Of a stretch of DNA of 64,000 nt, positions 22,467 to 34,880 are shown piece after piece. The translations under genes were made by a program, and so were the position numbers. The DNA is from Hippasteria phrygiana (taxonomy: Eukaryota; Echinodermata; Asteroidea; Valvatida; Goniasteridae). Numbering within the stretch: the stretch's first letter is position 1; each line of letters begins with the position of its first letter. Under the pieces are notes generated by a model. That model was not told where the DNA came from. It did no database searches and saw only the letters and a list, made by a program, of their open reading frames with translations. The stretch is taken from the NCBI GenBank assembly GCA_037893225.1, contig JAZGUH010000756.1:379501-443500 (forward strand). Direction: 5' to 3'.

Positions 22467-23270
22467 TACCCTTTTCACACTACTCTGGATATTACCCGGG
22501 TAGAAACTAACCCGGAGAATCGGTTTCACACTACAAAATTGACCCCGCAATTCAGCTTACCCACTTCCACGCGCACCCGTGTAATAACCGCATTCACACT
22601 ATGTGAATGGTAACCCCGAGAATGTGCACTTAGTTGACCTCTACTCCCACAATCCCTTGTGCGCACAAGCTTGTTGACAAAAAATAGCATTCAGCATGGA
22701 AACAGTAGGGTTGAGCGATGTAAGAGCGATGCAGTGAAAAAATAAGTTCAGTGTTTTGCAGCGTGCATGCATCCCGCGTGCACCCGCAAGCTAGACTGGT
22801 GCCTTGCATTAAGTGTATGTAAAATATACTTATTAAGACGAGGCATCATGCACGGCAGACTGGTGCCTTTTATTAAGTGTACGTAAAAATAAACTTGTCA
22901 AGACGAGGTACCAACCACGGCGGCCGTACTAATATCTTATCACCTGCATGACAGCAAAGCTGGCTGATAAAATACGACCAAGTGCACCCACTATCATACC
23001 CGGGTTGAAGAAAACCCAGCGCGCATTCACACTATACTGACGGTAACTCTGAGAATCGTCTCAAGGTCGTCGTTAACCCCGAGATTGGTGGGTTAACCAA
23101 CCTCACGAGCAGGGTTAGAAATTACCCGGGTTATTAGGCAGTTAACCCTTAGAATTTCTAACCCGGAGAAGTGTAGTGCGAACACGCCATATTACCCGGG
23201 TAATCTCCGGGTTGAATTTTTTGTTAACCCGGCAATTACCCGGGTAACAGTGTAGTGTGAAAAGGGTTTT
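22467..23270. mobile_element. About 0.8-kb element with ACCCTTTTCACAC ends
   Basis: Inverted termini CCCTTTTCACACTAC at 22469 and GTAGTGTGAAAAGGG ending about 23266. Repeated ACCCGGGTTA/TTACCCGGGT words cluster at both ends. A tandem pair of ~64 bases built on CAGACTGGTGCCTT lies at 22795-22910. A related CACGGGT...GTGAAAAGG tract is at 40835-41070. No ORF. Confidence 0.6.
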
Positions 23271-24189
23271 AGTTTTGTTTCATTCACCCGTAAATAATTA
23301 GACAAAAATAACATAGGTTGATGACCTCCGTATGTTTTGTGCACGGTGTGTTTTGTGCACAGTGGGCTGACCTCCATAAGTTTGTGCACTGTATGTTTTA
23401 GTGGGGCTAGCTGCAAGCCAGGTGTCTGGAGGATCGAGTGCTTGCTACTTTACTGTGCAAAAAGCATATACCCTGATTTGTTTTTTCTTATGCTTACCCT
23501 CATCAAAAGTACTTTATTTGTGCACACACTGCATCCATCGCTCAGTGTAGACGACCAGCGATGTGGAAACCTGTTTGGGATGGGTTCCCTTGGCAACCGG
23601 CGAACCATTCCCAAAATGCACTTTCTGCCCGAGTTGACAGTGTGCTCAAAATAGCCTGGAGAAGCACTTTACATGAGCATCTGACAGCACCATCGAGCTG
23701 AACCGATAGCCACAGTATATATTAAAGTCCGTCATGTACAATGTACATGTATGCATGTACATATGAACCTATAATCAGCCTCATCAGAGGGGGAGGGATC
23801 GAGGTAAATACAAGCCTGTTGGAATAACATCACTCTCGCTCTCCAGCCTACATGTAACAAAATCTATTTGGGTTGAAAGCTTACTGTGTCCATGCTTTAG
23901 GATCTATCAGCCGGAAAAATAAATGTTCAATTTGTTGGCCCCTTAGATACGTAATGCTTTTCATATTAAATAAGTTTCAAATTGAATTAGGAGCATTAAT
24001 GCATATCAACATTTACGCGTAACAATTAACAATTGACCTATCGCGGTCGAATCACGTTACCGCAGCTTGTGAATTATTGTCCAATCACATCAATTATAAT
24101 CGCGCACAATCTGAGACAAACAAAAATTACCACACAAAATTCCCATAGGGTTGTCTAAGGGGCGTGGTTAACTCGTAAACGGCGATTGG

Positions 24190-24330
24190 TCAATTGTTGA
24201 CTGATGTGATGTGGGATATGTTTTTAACACCCGAGGGACGCACAGCACCCTCGGCAAAGCCGAGGGTGCTGTGTGCCCCCGAGGGTGTTAAGAACATCAT
24301 ATCCCACATCACAGCAGTCAACAATTGTTT
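24190..24330. repeat. Long foldback palindrome (GCACAGCACCCTCGG arms)
   Basis: The arms read from CAATTGTTGACTGATGTGAT through ACACCCGAGGG and GCACAGCACCCTCGG, then a 5-base loop (CAAAG near 24257) and the inverse, ending ATCACAGCAGTCAACAATTG. That is about 65 bases per arm with few mismatches. It lies in a wider repeat whose left part (GACCTATCGCGGTCGAATCACG, 24036) is echoed at 59620. Confidence 0.75.
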
Positions 24331-24719
24331 TGTTATATCGCCAAATCTTTTTTCAGTTCAACTTGCCTTGCTCGGTGGAAATTAACTCAAACAAATCACG
24401 CGATCAAAACAGCTGCTCGTCTGCTCGTCCGTTGCTCCCACTATAGTTTAATATCATCAACAGTGTAGCTGAAAATTGTGTGGGTACCAATGATACAGCT
24501 GCTCGTCTGCTATAGTTCGCTGCACCCATTATAGTTTACTGCCGTCAACAGTGAAAATTGCGTGGGTACCAATGAGCTAGCTGGCTGCTGATGTGTGATA
24601 TCATGCTTGGAGTGTGCCAGTTGTTTTTATAGACCGGACACGTGATCGTTCTAGGCCAATCAAAATACAGTATCCAAGACGGAGATATAACAATATTTAT
24701 TTATGTATTCTTTCAAATT

Positions 24720-26290
24720 GAATTGATAACCTGTTACCATTTGATAACTTATTACCTTTGAAATGAGAAATTACACAAAAAATCTACTGATGGTACAAGT
24801 AAACATACATTTTTTATTAGAAGCAGAATTCAGTAGATGTAGGGTTTGTTTTTCATTCAGAATTACATTTTTTCTTCCATAATTCATTAGTAGGGGGAAA
24901 ATCCATTTCATTGAAATTTTCAGAGCACAAACATAGCACTACAGATTAAAAAAAGAAAAAATCACATTTGAGCTAAAATTCCACCCTCTTTCAAAATTTG
25001 AAAAGGTTGAGATTGTTTTACTATGAACCACCTTTGTCCTACTATGAACCACCTTTGTCCTACTATGAACCACCTTTGTCCGAGTGAATGCCATTATTTA
25101 CAGATACCAAGCATTGTAGAATCAATTCATGTACATGTACAACTTATATTTGTACATTATTAGGCCCAATCATAGATGTAGGCGACATTGTAAATAGTGG
25201 GAGACTTTTGAGACGCTTGTGGCAGCAGACAGTACCGGTCCTTTTTGCTAGTTCTGAGCATGCACGCATAGTTCTGAGTGTGTGCATGACTGGTGAGAAC
25301 AATGGAAAATAAATATGTGACCCACTCCACAAAAAGGGGTATTATGTCGCACTATGTGAAAACACACAAAGAGCTGTTCTATGTGAAGCGGGTAAAAAAA
25401 TGTTCACAAAGGTGATTTGTTTGTTTTTGGTTTGTTGGCTTCCGTTACATCTATATTTTCTTGATTTACTTTCAGAAACATTAATCTTGATGAAATAAAG
25501 ATGAAAAAATTAATGTTGAGAAAAATTACTTCTATCTTATTTCTTTGCACTTTTTGTGTTTAAAGGCTATATCTCTAAACGCATTTCCGTTAAATTGGAA
25601 AATAGGAGTATACAAATGTCAAGATATCTCAAGAACACAAAATGCAACAGGGGTCAAACCTACACCAAATGAATGCTTAGGATGTGACAAATCCAACTAT
25701 GTATATAACTCATTTTTCAAATTTTGCGACATAATACTCTTTTTTGCAGAGCCGGTATGTGAATATTCGGCACAGCCCTATCATATTGGTCCCAGGTCAT
25801 TTAGTACAAGCATTACCCATGTTTGCCATAGTTACGAGCGTCCGTCTCTGTTAATTACAAATACGCACCACAGTGTCACTCCAGAGGTGGTCTTTTCAGC
25901 AAGCGAGGAAACAAGAGCCGTATTTGTGAAAAGCATTGTGGCATTATGCAAAATTATGAACGCCAGCCTTCTACGTACGCCTGATTGGTATTGATTGCAG
26001 AAACACTTTGGCACCTAATTCGTCACTGCTTTTTGTTGAGCTGATGAAATCTGAAGGCACTATATACATGTACATGTAAGTGCATCCGGTTGTAACCAAC
26101 GTCATGGAAGCAATTAACCAAATTATTCTGACTTACAAATTATTTTTACAGACACTTTACTCGGTTTTTGTCACATTTATTTTCAAATTCGCATATCACT
26201 GTGTCGCCTTTTTGCCAAAAGGCATTTTTTGGGGGGGAGTTGTCTTCAGAAGATGTGTGGAGAATGGAAAATGTTAAAAAGAAAAATTGA
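24720..26290. other. Stretch with no gene found; small 21-bp array
   Basis: 25016-25082 holds three near-perfect units of CTACTATGAACCACCTTTGTC. 25225-25320 (GTTCTGAGCATGCACGCATA, GGTGAGAACAATGGA) is echoed at 59460-59590. An open frame at 25545-25994 has no family resemblance and I do not call it. Confidence 0.45.
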
Positions 26291-26837
26291 TTAAGTTAAC
26301 TAATAAATTTACAGATTCGAATCCAGTTGTTGATCATATGTTTCTTATGTAAAAGATATGATATAGCTTTGGTAATGACCAAAAATAGAATTGACTAGTT
26401 TCAACCCTGAAAGCTTCTTGTTTATAAAGATGGTAGTACATGTACCCTTACAAATCCTCTGGAAAGTATTTCCATCTGAAATGCTTTAATTTTCCAGAAA
26501 TTAAATGTAAAGACCACCATTAATGCCATGGCTTATTTCAATTTCAACAATATGAAAGAAGCACATTATGAATGTGCACAGAATCCCTGTTAAAACAACA
26601 GTTTTTCACTTTTTTCAAATGACCTGGGCCCAATTTCACGGCGCTGCTAAGCACACGTTTTATGCTAATCGAGCCCCCCTTAGCAAAGTTTTCATTTCAC
26701 GGCGACCGTAAGCAGACGTTTTCTGCTTAAAGGGCTTAGCACACCAAAAGGCATGCTAATTACCGGCCTAATTTTGTGCTAAAGGCCGCCATCTTGTTTG
26801 TTGTACATGTATCGATATACAGAATTACAAACAAAAA

Positions 26838-27150
26838 GTATGGTTTTGCGACGGTCCCTGGCCCCCAAGAGTGAACACCATGACAGGGAAAATCCCTTTG
26901 AGATGTACTCGGAAACGCAAGTGTGGGCGCGGTACCGATTTCGGCCACAAACAAATATTGTTGTTGACTGGAATTGTCTCCGATGCATGCCATCCATCAC
27001 ACAACGGAACTTAGCATGGCCCTACCACCACTGCTGCAAGTTTGTCTGGCAATAGTGGTGGGAGACACTGTCCCAAGGGTCAGCCCACCCACGGCTTGGG
27101 GGCCATTGATGGTCAAAGCACTCATCCAAGTGCTCGGCAATGAATAAAAA
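26838..27150 (+). pseudogene. Harbinger (HARBI1-type) transposase N-terminal remnant
   Basis: The first frame gives RENPFEMYSETQVWARYRFR. The next frame gives LLTGIVSDA, and a third LPPLLQVCLAIVVGDTVPRV, up to TAA at about 27145. These align in order with the N-terminal third of Harbinger transposases ('R-x-N-P-L-E-x-Y-D-D-x-E...R-Y-R-F', 'L-P-P-L-L-Q-V-C-L-A-L', 'V-V-G-D-x-x-x-V-S'). About 10 residues are deleted between LAI and VVGDT, and at least two frameshifts are present. The DDE catalytic part is absent. In modern form this element would need a transposase in trans. Confidence 0.7.
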
Positions 27151-27995
27151 CAAAATAAATTCCCCGATCCCCAAAACAAGGAAAGGTTGATGAACCTAAA
27201 ACAATCAGTATTCTTCAGAGTGGCTGGTAATTATAAGTTTTTAACGAAAGACCTTTTGATTAAAGATGGTTTCTAATGTTGTTAAGTGTTAATGAACGTT
27301 TTTCCTTTGCAAATTAAAAATAGCTGGGAGGGTAGATCGGGTGTGGAAGGCCAAGTTTTAATACTCACAGTAACGTCACAGTTTTCCTGACAAGCGTTGC
27401 TATAGTGCTGACATATGCAGGAAGCTTCTATTGCAGAAAATATCATTTAAGTCGAGGAAAGGGGAGATTTGTACGTATTTGTCCAACTTTTGAGCCGCGA
27501 CTTTCATTAAAGTTTTCCCGTGAAGACGACTCTCACATTGATTGCACTTTTATGTATTTACTTTGTACATGCGGCGCGTATACGTACGTACGTGTGCATA
27601 CACGTGGGTTTAATGCAAAAATTGCGGAACGAACCAATCGATAAATATATACAATGTATCATTTTGAGAGCAGCTGGCCTACCATTTATAAACAAAAAGT
27701 GGGAAATTCTTTAGCCGGCGCAAACTATGAAGATGGGTGTATCATATCAGGGTTCAAATCAGCTGGCCTAAATGTTTTAATAGTTCAAGTTAGCGAAGGT
27801 ACTCATTAATATAAAACAAGGGTTGAATAATACACATGTTAATATACGTCATAAACCGTACATTTTCAAGAATTTATATTTTTCAACAATAAAACACATT
27901 TTTGTGCAATATTTACAAATAAATAATAACTTTAAATATGAAGATAGCTATTATAGCATTTTATGTGTTTAAAAAAACAACGCTCAATATTTTAT

Positions 27996-28220
27996 TTAAC
28001 CACGCTTTGCGTACGTAAGACGTCTGTGGACGCAAACAAAAACGTGTCACCAGAGGCCGGATGACGCCATTGGCCGCCGTTTGTGCAGTTTCAAGCCATT
28101 GTTAAATTATTGTATATGTCATGCTTGACTGCACAAACACATTGTAGCGGTTCGATTTGGCTGCCAGAACCGCTGCAACACCCTGACGTCTCCCGTAAAA
28201 TACCGTGCCCAAGGAGTTAA
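27996..28220. mobile_element. piggyBac-type MITE, copy 4, nested in the Harbinger element
   Basis: TTAACCACGCTTTGCGTACG at the left, CCCAAGGAGTTAA at the right. The body shares GATGACGCCATTGGCCGCCG and CTGACGTCTCCCGTAAAATA with copies 2, 3 and 37520-37804. Confidence 0.72.
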
Positions 28221-28679
28221 CTTGAATTGTGAAAAGCATTCTTTAAAAAGAAACTACAGATCCATAATATTTATTAAATCGAAATAAAATTAAGTCGAAA
28301 AAGGCGAAGACTTTCGCTTTCCTTCCCAGCTTCCGTCATTTTTGCAGACAACGAAAACCGTGCACGCTAGCAGACGACGCATTTATCGGATGCGCGCGCA
28401 TGTATTTTTGTGCTAAGCATAGTATCCGTGAAAAGTTCGCCGTGAAATACGCTTACGCGTAAGCAAATTTTTCTGCTATGGTTAGCACAAAAATTTGCTT
28501 AACGGTAAGCAACGCCGTGAAATTGGGCCCTGGATGATGGATTGAGCTCAATCTTTCACAGGCTTGTTATTTCATGTACATGTTGAATCACACACGGTAT
28601 AAACACTGCCTGCAACTGTGTTGTGAGCTCTACGGTACCAATGCTATAGCCCTGTGTCATACCTTTAAAAGTAGTATAC

Positions 28680-29050
28680 TCTATTTGCTTATTGCTGTAA
28701 TTTTCAGAAATAAATGCATTTGGGGGGTTAGTATTTTATAGTGTGCTAGCAAATACTGTAACACTGACCTGTTAAAAAAAACAAATTGTGCATAGATGCT
28801 GGAAAAACAGAGAAACAAATTCTGTTCTAGTAGTCTAGTTCCCTGACCATACCTTAGACGAAACAGAGCAATTTATAGACATCTGGGAATTATCAGGTCG
28901 GAGAACTAGACTATTTCCAAAGATTGTCGGCTGACAATCGTTGGAAAATGATGTAAATTTCTGCTTTCCTTGAAAACGATAGCACACCGGATGCTATGAT
29001 TTCACAGGATGCTTGAGACTACTGATAGTCAAGTACGGTATTTCGTAATA
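28680..29050. repeat. Dispersed repeat B (copies at 34480-34880, 35690-36060 inverted, 62030-62340)
   Basis: Shared words: TTTGGGGGTTAGTATTTTATA, CACTGACCTGTT, CGTTGGAAAA(T/C)GAT, TTCACAGGATG(C/A)TTGAGACT and GGTATTTCGTAATAATT. Two copies have a GC-rich hairpin in the middle that this one lacks. Confidence 0.6.
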
Positions 29051-29339
29051 ATTGAATAGTTTTGTTTTTTGATGTTTGCAAATATAAAAGTGGCACTTTT
29101 ATGATGCAGACTCAACATTGTATTGGAACTGTGTGTACAGAAGTTTTCATTAACTCTAACGGTCCTTCCTCCAATTTCAGTATGGTTTTTCAAACCACCT
29201 GGGGAGTTAGGGTTAATGTCAACACTAAACATGGCTTATCAAAACTGCTGCTGAAATCGTTAGGATTTTATTATATTTTTAAAAATTAATTTCTTTGCTT
29301 GTTTGCTTACTTGCCTACTTGCTGTTTTTTTAGTTTTTA

Positions 29340-29460
29340 AAGTTTTTAAATTTAAAAAATATTTTTTTTTGGGGGGGGGGGGGTATTTCTTTTGTTTTTA
29401 TTATATATATTTTTTTTATTTTTTTATTTATTTTTTTTTGGGGGGGGGGGAGGCATTGGG
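29340..29460. repeat. T-rich tract with two G homopolymers
   Basis: Runs of T (8-9) are followed by G runs (about 12 and 11) near 29372 and 29442. Otherwise 29050-30050 shows nothing I can name. Confidence 0.6.
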
Positions 29461-30050
29461 TAGATGATTGTCAAGCTGTATTCATGGTACAGTGGCCTTG
29501 TACAGGTGCTGCTCACCTGTTGCCTCTTGCCCACTGGCTCATCACGCTTGATTAAATTCTCTGACCTTACTTTTGTGTTTTATTGATGTTTCTATATTTA
29601 GTTAAAGTAATCTTTGTGTTTTGGCTGCATTATAAAGCATAATAAAATAAGAGGTAACATTAGAGAAAAAAAATATCCAAGAAGTTATATTGTGATGCTA
29701 TGATTCTAAGATGCATCAAAAAGCAGAGGTTAATTAAGCGTAATTTTTCATTTGGGGCAGCATTCTGTGTACATTGCCACTTGCACTTTGCTCAGTAAAT
29801 TAACCGGTCTTATTAAGCTGCCTCCCCGCTTTCTCTCGTCATCAATTACTCAAAAAGACGAGGCAGATTTGAGAAGCGGGGCTCTTGAGTGGACGTAGAC
29901 TTGGCCCAGTCAGTCCACCATTTTAGTACATGGGACGTGGCTCACCCTGTCTGCTTTTAACCCTAACATCACCTAAAGCTACATTTTACTACTAGTAGTA
30001 AACTGTAGTATGCAGTACTCTCACCTACTTGTGTGCAATGCCTGTAGTCC

Positions 30051-30267
30051 TTTTTAGCCGCGTCGCATCGCAGACGGGGCTCTATAAGCACTTATTGTTG
30101 TTCTTCTTCTTGTGCCAATTTGGTCACGTGACAGTTTTCCTTGACGAAACTCTCACACACGCAAAGCCTATGAGACCGCAGGCTGTACTGTGCATGTGTC
30201 TATGACGAAACTGTCACACACGCAAGTCACCAACGACGCGTCTCCTGCACGAATTCGTGCTTGTTAG
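30051..30267. repeat. Second copy of the GCACGAATTCGTGC repeat
   Basis: Partner of 5770-5967. An extra 60 bases hold a near-repeat (GACGAAACT(C/G)TCACACACGCAA) not present in the first copy. Confidence 0.55.
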
Positions 30268-30584
30268 TATTTGGTACTTCACCCCAAATAGTGTACATGG
30301 TAATACATGTATGTAGTACTATAAGGTTGCTCGGTTTAGAGGGAAAATGTTTATCATCTAAGGCGGAAACACAGTATGAATTCCTGGTTTTCAGAGATGA
30401 TGCATTTTTTTATCTTAGCCATCCAATTCATTGACACAAATATAATTTACGCAGTACCGGTAACTTAACTATAGAAGTAGTATTTTGTAGTATCTAGACT
30501 GTTGTCATTACACACCCATTCATCAGTCACAGAGAGACTCAGTGCTATACATATACCAAAGTAATGCCTAGGACGTTAGGGTTG

Positions 30585-30980
30585 GTATGATAAAGCTTTG
30601 GTAATGATGAAAATATTATTAGTTTCAATCTGGAAGCTTACTGTTTATAAAGATGGTTCCATGACCAATCCTCCTAAGAAATATTTCCATCTGAAATGCC
30701 GCCATCTTTGAGAAAATTGTGTCTGATGAGGACTTCTAGAAATCCCTTGATTTCAACAGTCAAAATAAGCACATATTAACATACACACAATCTCTGTTAA
30801 ATCAGAACGGTTTTTCACTATTTTCTCATGGCTTCAATGACAGATGGAGCTGAAAAGTTCACAGGTGTATTGTTTCATGTATATGTTGAATCACACAAAG
30901 TATGGACACTGCCTGCTGCTGTTGTCAGCTCTACCAATATGCCATATCATGGTACCTTTTAATTAGCCCTTTGCAGAGTG
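30585..30980. repeat. Uninterrupted paralog of the Harbinger target
   Basis: Matches 26350-26620 joined to 28550-28680 (AGCTTTGGTAATGA, CTGTTTATAAAGATGGT, ATTTCCATCTGAAATGC, GTTGAATCACACA, ACTGCCTGC). The Harbinger element is missing here. Confidence 0.6.
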
Positions 30981-31229
30981 GGGTTGAAAGTGAGCCCACA
31001 CTGGCAAGCTTCAGCTACTTGAAGGGATTCTTTACATGTACATCGATGGCTTATAGCAACCTACATTAGTGACATGAGAGAATCTTTGTTTTGGAATTGT
31101 AGCCGTGCTCATTTTTAATTAAATATGGCAGTACATATTGGTGAGTATAGCATTAGAATGCAACCTACTCGTGAACTAGGAGTAATTCACGGTGAACACG
31201 AGAAACACGACGAGATTGGAACGCAGCAT

Positions 31230-31445
31230 CAGAATAATTATAAGGCTACAGACTAAGGCTCGGACTAATTATAAGGCTTACACTAAGGCTCGGTTTAATT
31301 ATTAGATCACTAATTGTAAGGCTCAGACTAAGGCTCGGATTCATTATAAGGCTTACACTAAGGCTCAGTTTAGTTATTAGATCACTAATTGTAAGGCTCA
31401 GACTAAGGCTCGGATTCATTATAAGGCTTGGACTAAGGCTCTGGC
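31230..31445. repeat. About 75-bp minisatellite of TAAGGCT(C/T) words
   Basis: CACTAATTGTAAGGCTCAGA recurs at 75-base spacing, each unit with several AAGGCT motifs. The serine/leucine-rich - strand ORF across it is an artefact of the repeat. Confidence 0.75.
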
Positions 31446-31499
31446 TGCCTTCATGTAGAAGCAGATAAATGTGGAGTTGACTCGGATATAGACTGAACT

Positions 31500-33460
31500 T
31501 GACTGCAAACACATGATAGAGTGTAAATTTGATACATGTACACTTTTATGTACACTATTAAAGATGGTACTTAATGCATTTGTTAAAACTTGCTTGTACA
31601 TAATGTACAGTTAAAATTGTTGCTTGATGAATCACTCCCAGATCCTTTGTATAGCAGATATGTTTTTTGCTGTATTTTGTTTTGTGTAATTTATTATTTG
31701 ATTTGTTTTCTTGGGGGGGGGGGTTTAATACCCTTTTACCTAACTTGAAAATTCAAGCAGAAGAGCATTTGAAACATCAGGCACTATTCCTCGAATTGTT
31801 TTTTTTTCTTTCTTTTTTAGTTAGATAAGGGAAAGCCAATTAGATGTTTTATGGAGGGCGAAATAAAAGCCAGACGCTCTAAATGCAATTACATTATGCA
31901 TTGAGATTGTGAGCATTTGCAGTGCCCGGAGATAAAATGTGCAAATATAGAACTGCCTCAATTGGGCTCATCATGTTGGTTCTGCATGTTGTATCCGGCG
32001 CACGTAGAGGAGGGGTAACCTTATCCTACAAGATTTGCGATACATAATTTATCTTCTTGTCTCTGCTCTCCCTGTGAAGGGTACGGTTGCCACGGTAGTA
32101 GCACCGGCATGATTGGTTGGAGGAAATGTGCATGCATGCCGATTGGGAATAACTCCGGAGAGGTCTAAAAACTGTAAAATATACATTTGGGTAATTCCAC
32201 AACGATAGGGAACAAAAAAAAAAAAAAATACAAATGCTTCGATCTGTTTTTTTGTTTTTTAAGTTTTGATTGCATTCTGCGTATATTGTAGATAACAAAT
32301 ATCTGTATTACTAAATTAGCTCTCAATGTCTTGTAAAAGAATATTTTTGAACATAGGAGGACTTTTAGGTTGTTTTTTTCTACGTTAGTGACGTAACGTA
32401 AGTGACGTCACCTAGTACTGATTTAATGCAAGTCCTGTCTAGATTGCTAATTGATTTGAATTAATGTTCATTTAAATGTTCAGCTCTGACCCCTATGTGT
32501 TTAGAAAGACAGGTACTTCTGAAGTAGCTCAACCAGTTTAGAAGACAATTGGTGTTAACAGTACCCTTAAATACACTGGACTTTTTGGTAACGTTAGTGA
32601 CAACCAATAAACCGAATGTTCTTTGTTCCCCTTGGTTGTTAGCCCTCGCCACCATTTTGTGTTGTGGCAGTTTTTCCTTAGATTGGTTAATAGGCTTTGA
32701 AGCTGTGAGGGATAAGTGACATGACATCACATATGTTAAAATGTAACTTTAGTGACGATGGAATTGCCCCTCAGGTAACCAGCAGATCACAAAAACTCCT
32801 CAGCCCATTGCCTCCTTATGTCACCAATTATGCCATCCTGCGAGGTCAGAGGTTACTTGCATGATAAGGGTTTCGCCTCATGAACTGTGGTTAAGACAAA
32901 CTATCCTTTTGTTGAGCCTCATACAAGCGTATCATCAGATTGAAAATCGTCATGTTCCCGGCAGGTCGTAAGCGCGCTTTGCCGTGTAATTACACTTTCC
33001 GAGAAAATTGACTTTAATGTTTTTGTGTAGGCATTTCTAAATTATTTCCAATAATGCTGTGCATTTTAAAATAAAAATATCAATTCTATAGTTATTTACA
33101 TTTTTATGCTAAGGACCTTTTGCCGGGAAGTCCTTCTGCCTTAAACATGCACCTAATCGGCATGTGAAATGCTAACGACCTTTTGCCGGGAACAAACTTT
33201 GCTCCAAGCACATTTACGTCCCACTCAAGTGGAGAGGTGAACGCACTTGTATCATGTTACATGTACATGCTTATGTCCTTTTGCCTTGAACAAAAAATGC
33301 AAAACCCCCTTACGTCCTTTTTATTATGTTAATTACGTCAGAATAACGTAACCCCTTGAGACGAAATGTATATCAAAATAAAGATATTTCAATCCTCTAT
33401 CAATTACCCCCCAAAAACCTGAATTTTACCTTTTGACCCATGACCTTCTGCCTGCACAAG
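31500..33460. other. Stretch with no gene found
   Basis: No supportable exon. 33110-33290 repeats the phrase CCTTTTGCCGGGAA twice with a decayed third (CCTTTTGCCTTGAA). A TTTTTTTGTTTTTT tract and two GTGACGTCA-like sites lie near 32250 and 32400. Confidence 0.4.
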
Positions 33461-33473
33461 ACGAACTGCTTAT

Positions 33474-33708
33474 GGGTCATTCTATAAATTAGGGGTCCAA
33501 TTACATGTAATAAGTACATAGGATTTTGCAGTTCCGGACACATTCTTGAATGCCTTCTATCTCCAAGAGTGATTATGTAAAGCAAATTACCTGCCAAACA
33601 ATCAAAAATTGGGTGAAGTCAATTTTAATGATACTAGTGATGGGAAATTACAGGGACACCAAAACACATCACAGTTTGGACCCTCTTAAATTTATAGAAT
33701 GACACTCA
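33474..33708. mobile_element. MITE with GGGTCATTCTATAAATT ends (empty-site reference)
   Basis: Left GGGTCATTCTATAAATTAGG, right TTAAATTTATAGAATGACAC. Inverse-orientation copy of 50280-51022 but without the 479-base insert found there. The key junction is at 33541-33560 (inverse: GAAGGCATTCAAGAATG). Confidence 0.7.
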
Positions 33709-33714
33709 TAGCCT

Positions 33715-33922
33715 CTTGGGCACGGTATTTTATGGGAGACGTCGGGGTGTTGCAGCAGTTCTGGCTGCTAAATCAACTGCTACAATGTGTTTGTGCAGTC
33801 AAGCATGACATACACAATAATCCAACAATGGCTTGAAACTGCACAAACAGCGGCCAGTGGCGTCATCCGGCCTGGTGACACTTTGTTGTTGCGCCCTATG
33901 GCGTCATCCGTACACAAGGGGA
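33715..33922. mobile_element. piggyBac-type MITE, copy 5, inverted, ends decayed
   Basis: Reads as the reverse of the CCCCTTGCGTACGG family: TTGGGCACGGTATTTTATGG at the left, GTCATCCGTACACAAGGGG at the right. TTAA is lost at both edges. Confidence 0.65.
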
Positions 33923-34115
33923 TAGTTGTGAAGTCTTGGCAAATATATATTGCCATGGTTGTTTGGTATAACTAATTAGGGGCAGAGGAAACATGTTGTA
34001 AGGTGTGAGTGCACACCGGAATGAACAAAGACAAACTTTTGAAGCAGGAGAATTCATTGGGGAAAAAAGTATGATGGTATTTACATGTCAATAATGACTG
34101 GTGTGGCTGCTGTTA

Positions 34116-34250
34116 ATTACCCCTTGAACCCGGCTATCGTCTATAGACGCTTTTTGAAAATTACAAAAACATGTCCGTTTTGATCGCTTGGCTGCACAAG
34201 CCAGCATGGCATCCTGGCACCCCATATAACACCTAGACTCAAGGGGTTAA
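34116..34250. mobile_element. Short TTAA MITE (CCCCTTGAACCCGGCTATCG subfamily)
   Basis: Left ATTACCCCTTGAACCC (TTAA decayed by one base), right ACTCAAGGGGTTAA. Shares CTTGGCTGCACAAG and TTGAAAATTAC with 5018-5150 and 10827-11034. A full-length TTAA site remains only on the right. Confidence 0.6.
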
Positions 34251-34479
34251 TGGACTGAGCCAAAGACAAGGTCCATTAAACAGCGACGGTGACCATCCAA
34301 GGTCATTATTGGCTGGTTAAGAGCAGCTATTGCATTTTTATTCCGATTCATAAATGCCTAATTCTCATAAAAAATAAACGGGTTCTTTTAAACAAGTAAA
34401 AGTGCATAACAACCGTTTCTGACATTTTGTGTAGTGGGCTTTATTAACGAATCTCGGCATGGATATTAAATGAAGGTTA

Positions 34480-34880
34480 GAGGCAGGTGTGTACATAATT
34501 GGTCATTGTTGCAATTTTCAGGAATGGGTGGATTTGGGGGTTAGTATATTTTATAGGAAATATCGTTCCACTGACCTGTTCAAAGTTTTGCGTCGGGCGG
34601 ATGATAGCCTTTAGTCAAGGCGCGCGTGGCTATCTGGGCGCGTGACGCGCCCCGAATGCCAACATGTCCGGGGCGCACCACTCGTCCGGGTAGTCACGCG
34701 CGCCTTGACCAAAGGCTACAGGGCAGATTTCCAATGATTTCCAGCTAGAAATCGTTGGAAAACGATATATATCTCCACTTTTCTTGACGACGACAGCACA
34801 CCTGGTGCCATAATTTCACAGGATGATTGAGACTACTATTAACTTTCAGTCTAGTAAGGTATTTCGTAATAATTCAGTAA
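34480..34880. repeat. Dispersed repeat B copy carrying a GC-rich hairpin
   Basis: Repeat B interrupted at 34605-34718 by a palindromic insert: TAGCCTTTAGTCAAGGCGCG at one end and the inverse CGCGCCTTGACCAAAGGCTA at the other, with GGGCGCGTGACGCGCCCC near the middle. The same hairpin sits at 62196-62311 in another repeat B copy. Confidence 0.65.

Larger units (their letters stand above)
26626..28530 (+). mobile_element. PIF/Harbinger-type transposon with GGGCCCAATTTCACGGCG ends
   Basis: Inverted termini GGGCCCAATTTCACGGCG (26626) and CGCCGTGAAATTGGGCCC (to 28530). Subterminal CTAAGCA/TGCTTA words occur at both ends. It contains a broken Harbinger transposase start and a nested piggyBac-type MITE. 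Its flanks (26290-26620 and 28540-28680) are contiguous in a paralog at 30585-30980, which lacks the element. I could not identify a clean 3-bp duplication. Confidence 0.75.

Noticed and set aside
25016..25082. CRISPR-like direct repeats
   Set aside because: Three adjacent 21-bp units without spacers in eukaryotic DNA: a small tandem repeat.
25545..25994. 149-codon ORF on the + strand
   Set aside because: AT-rich, no recognisable domain, no splice partners. Expected by chance in 64 kb.
31246..31512. Serine/leucine-rich minus-strand ORF
   Set aside because: Follows the 75-bp AAGGCT minisatellite; artefact.
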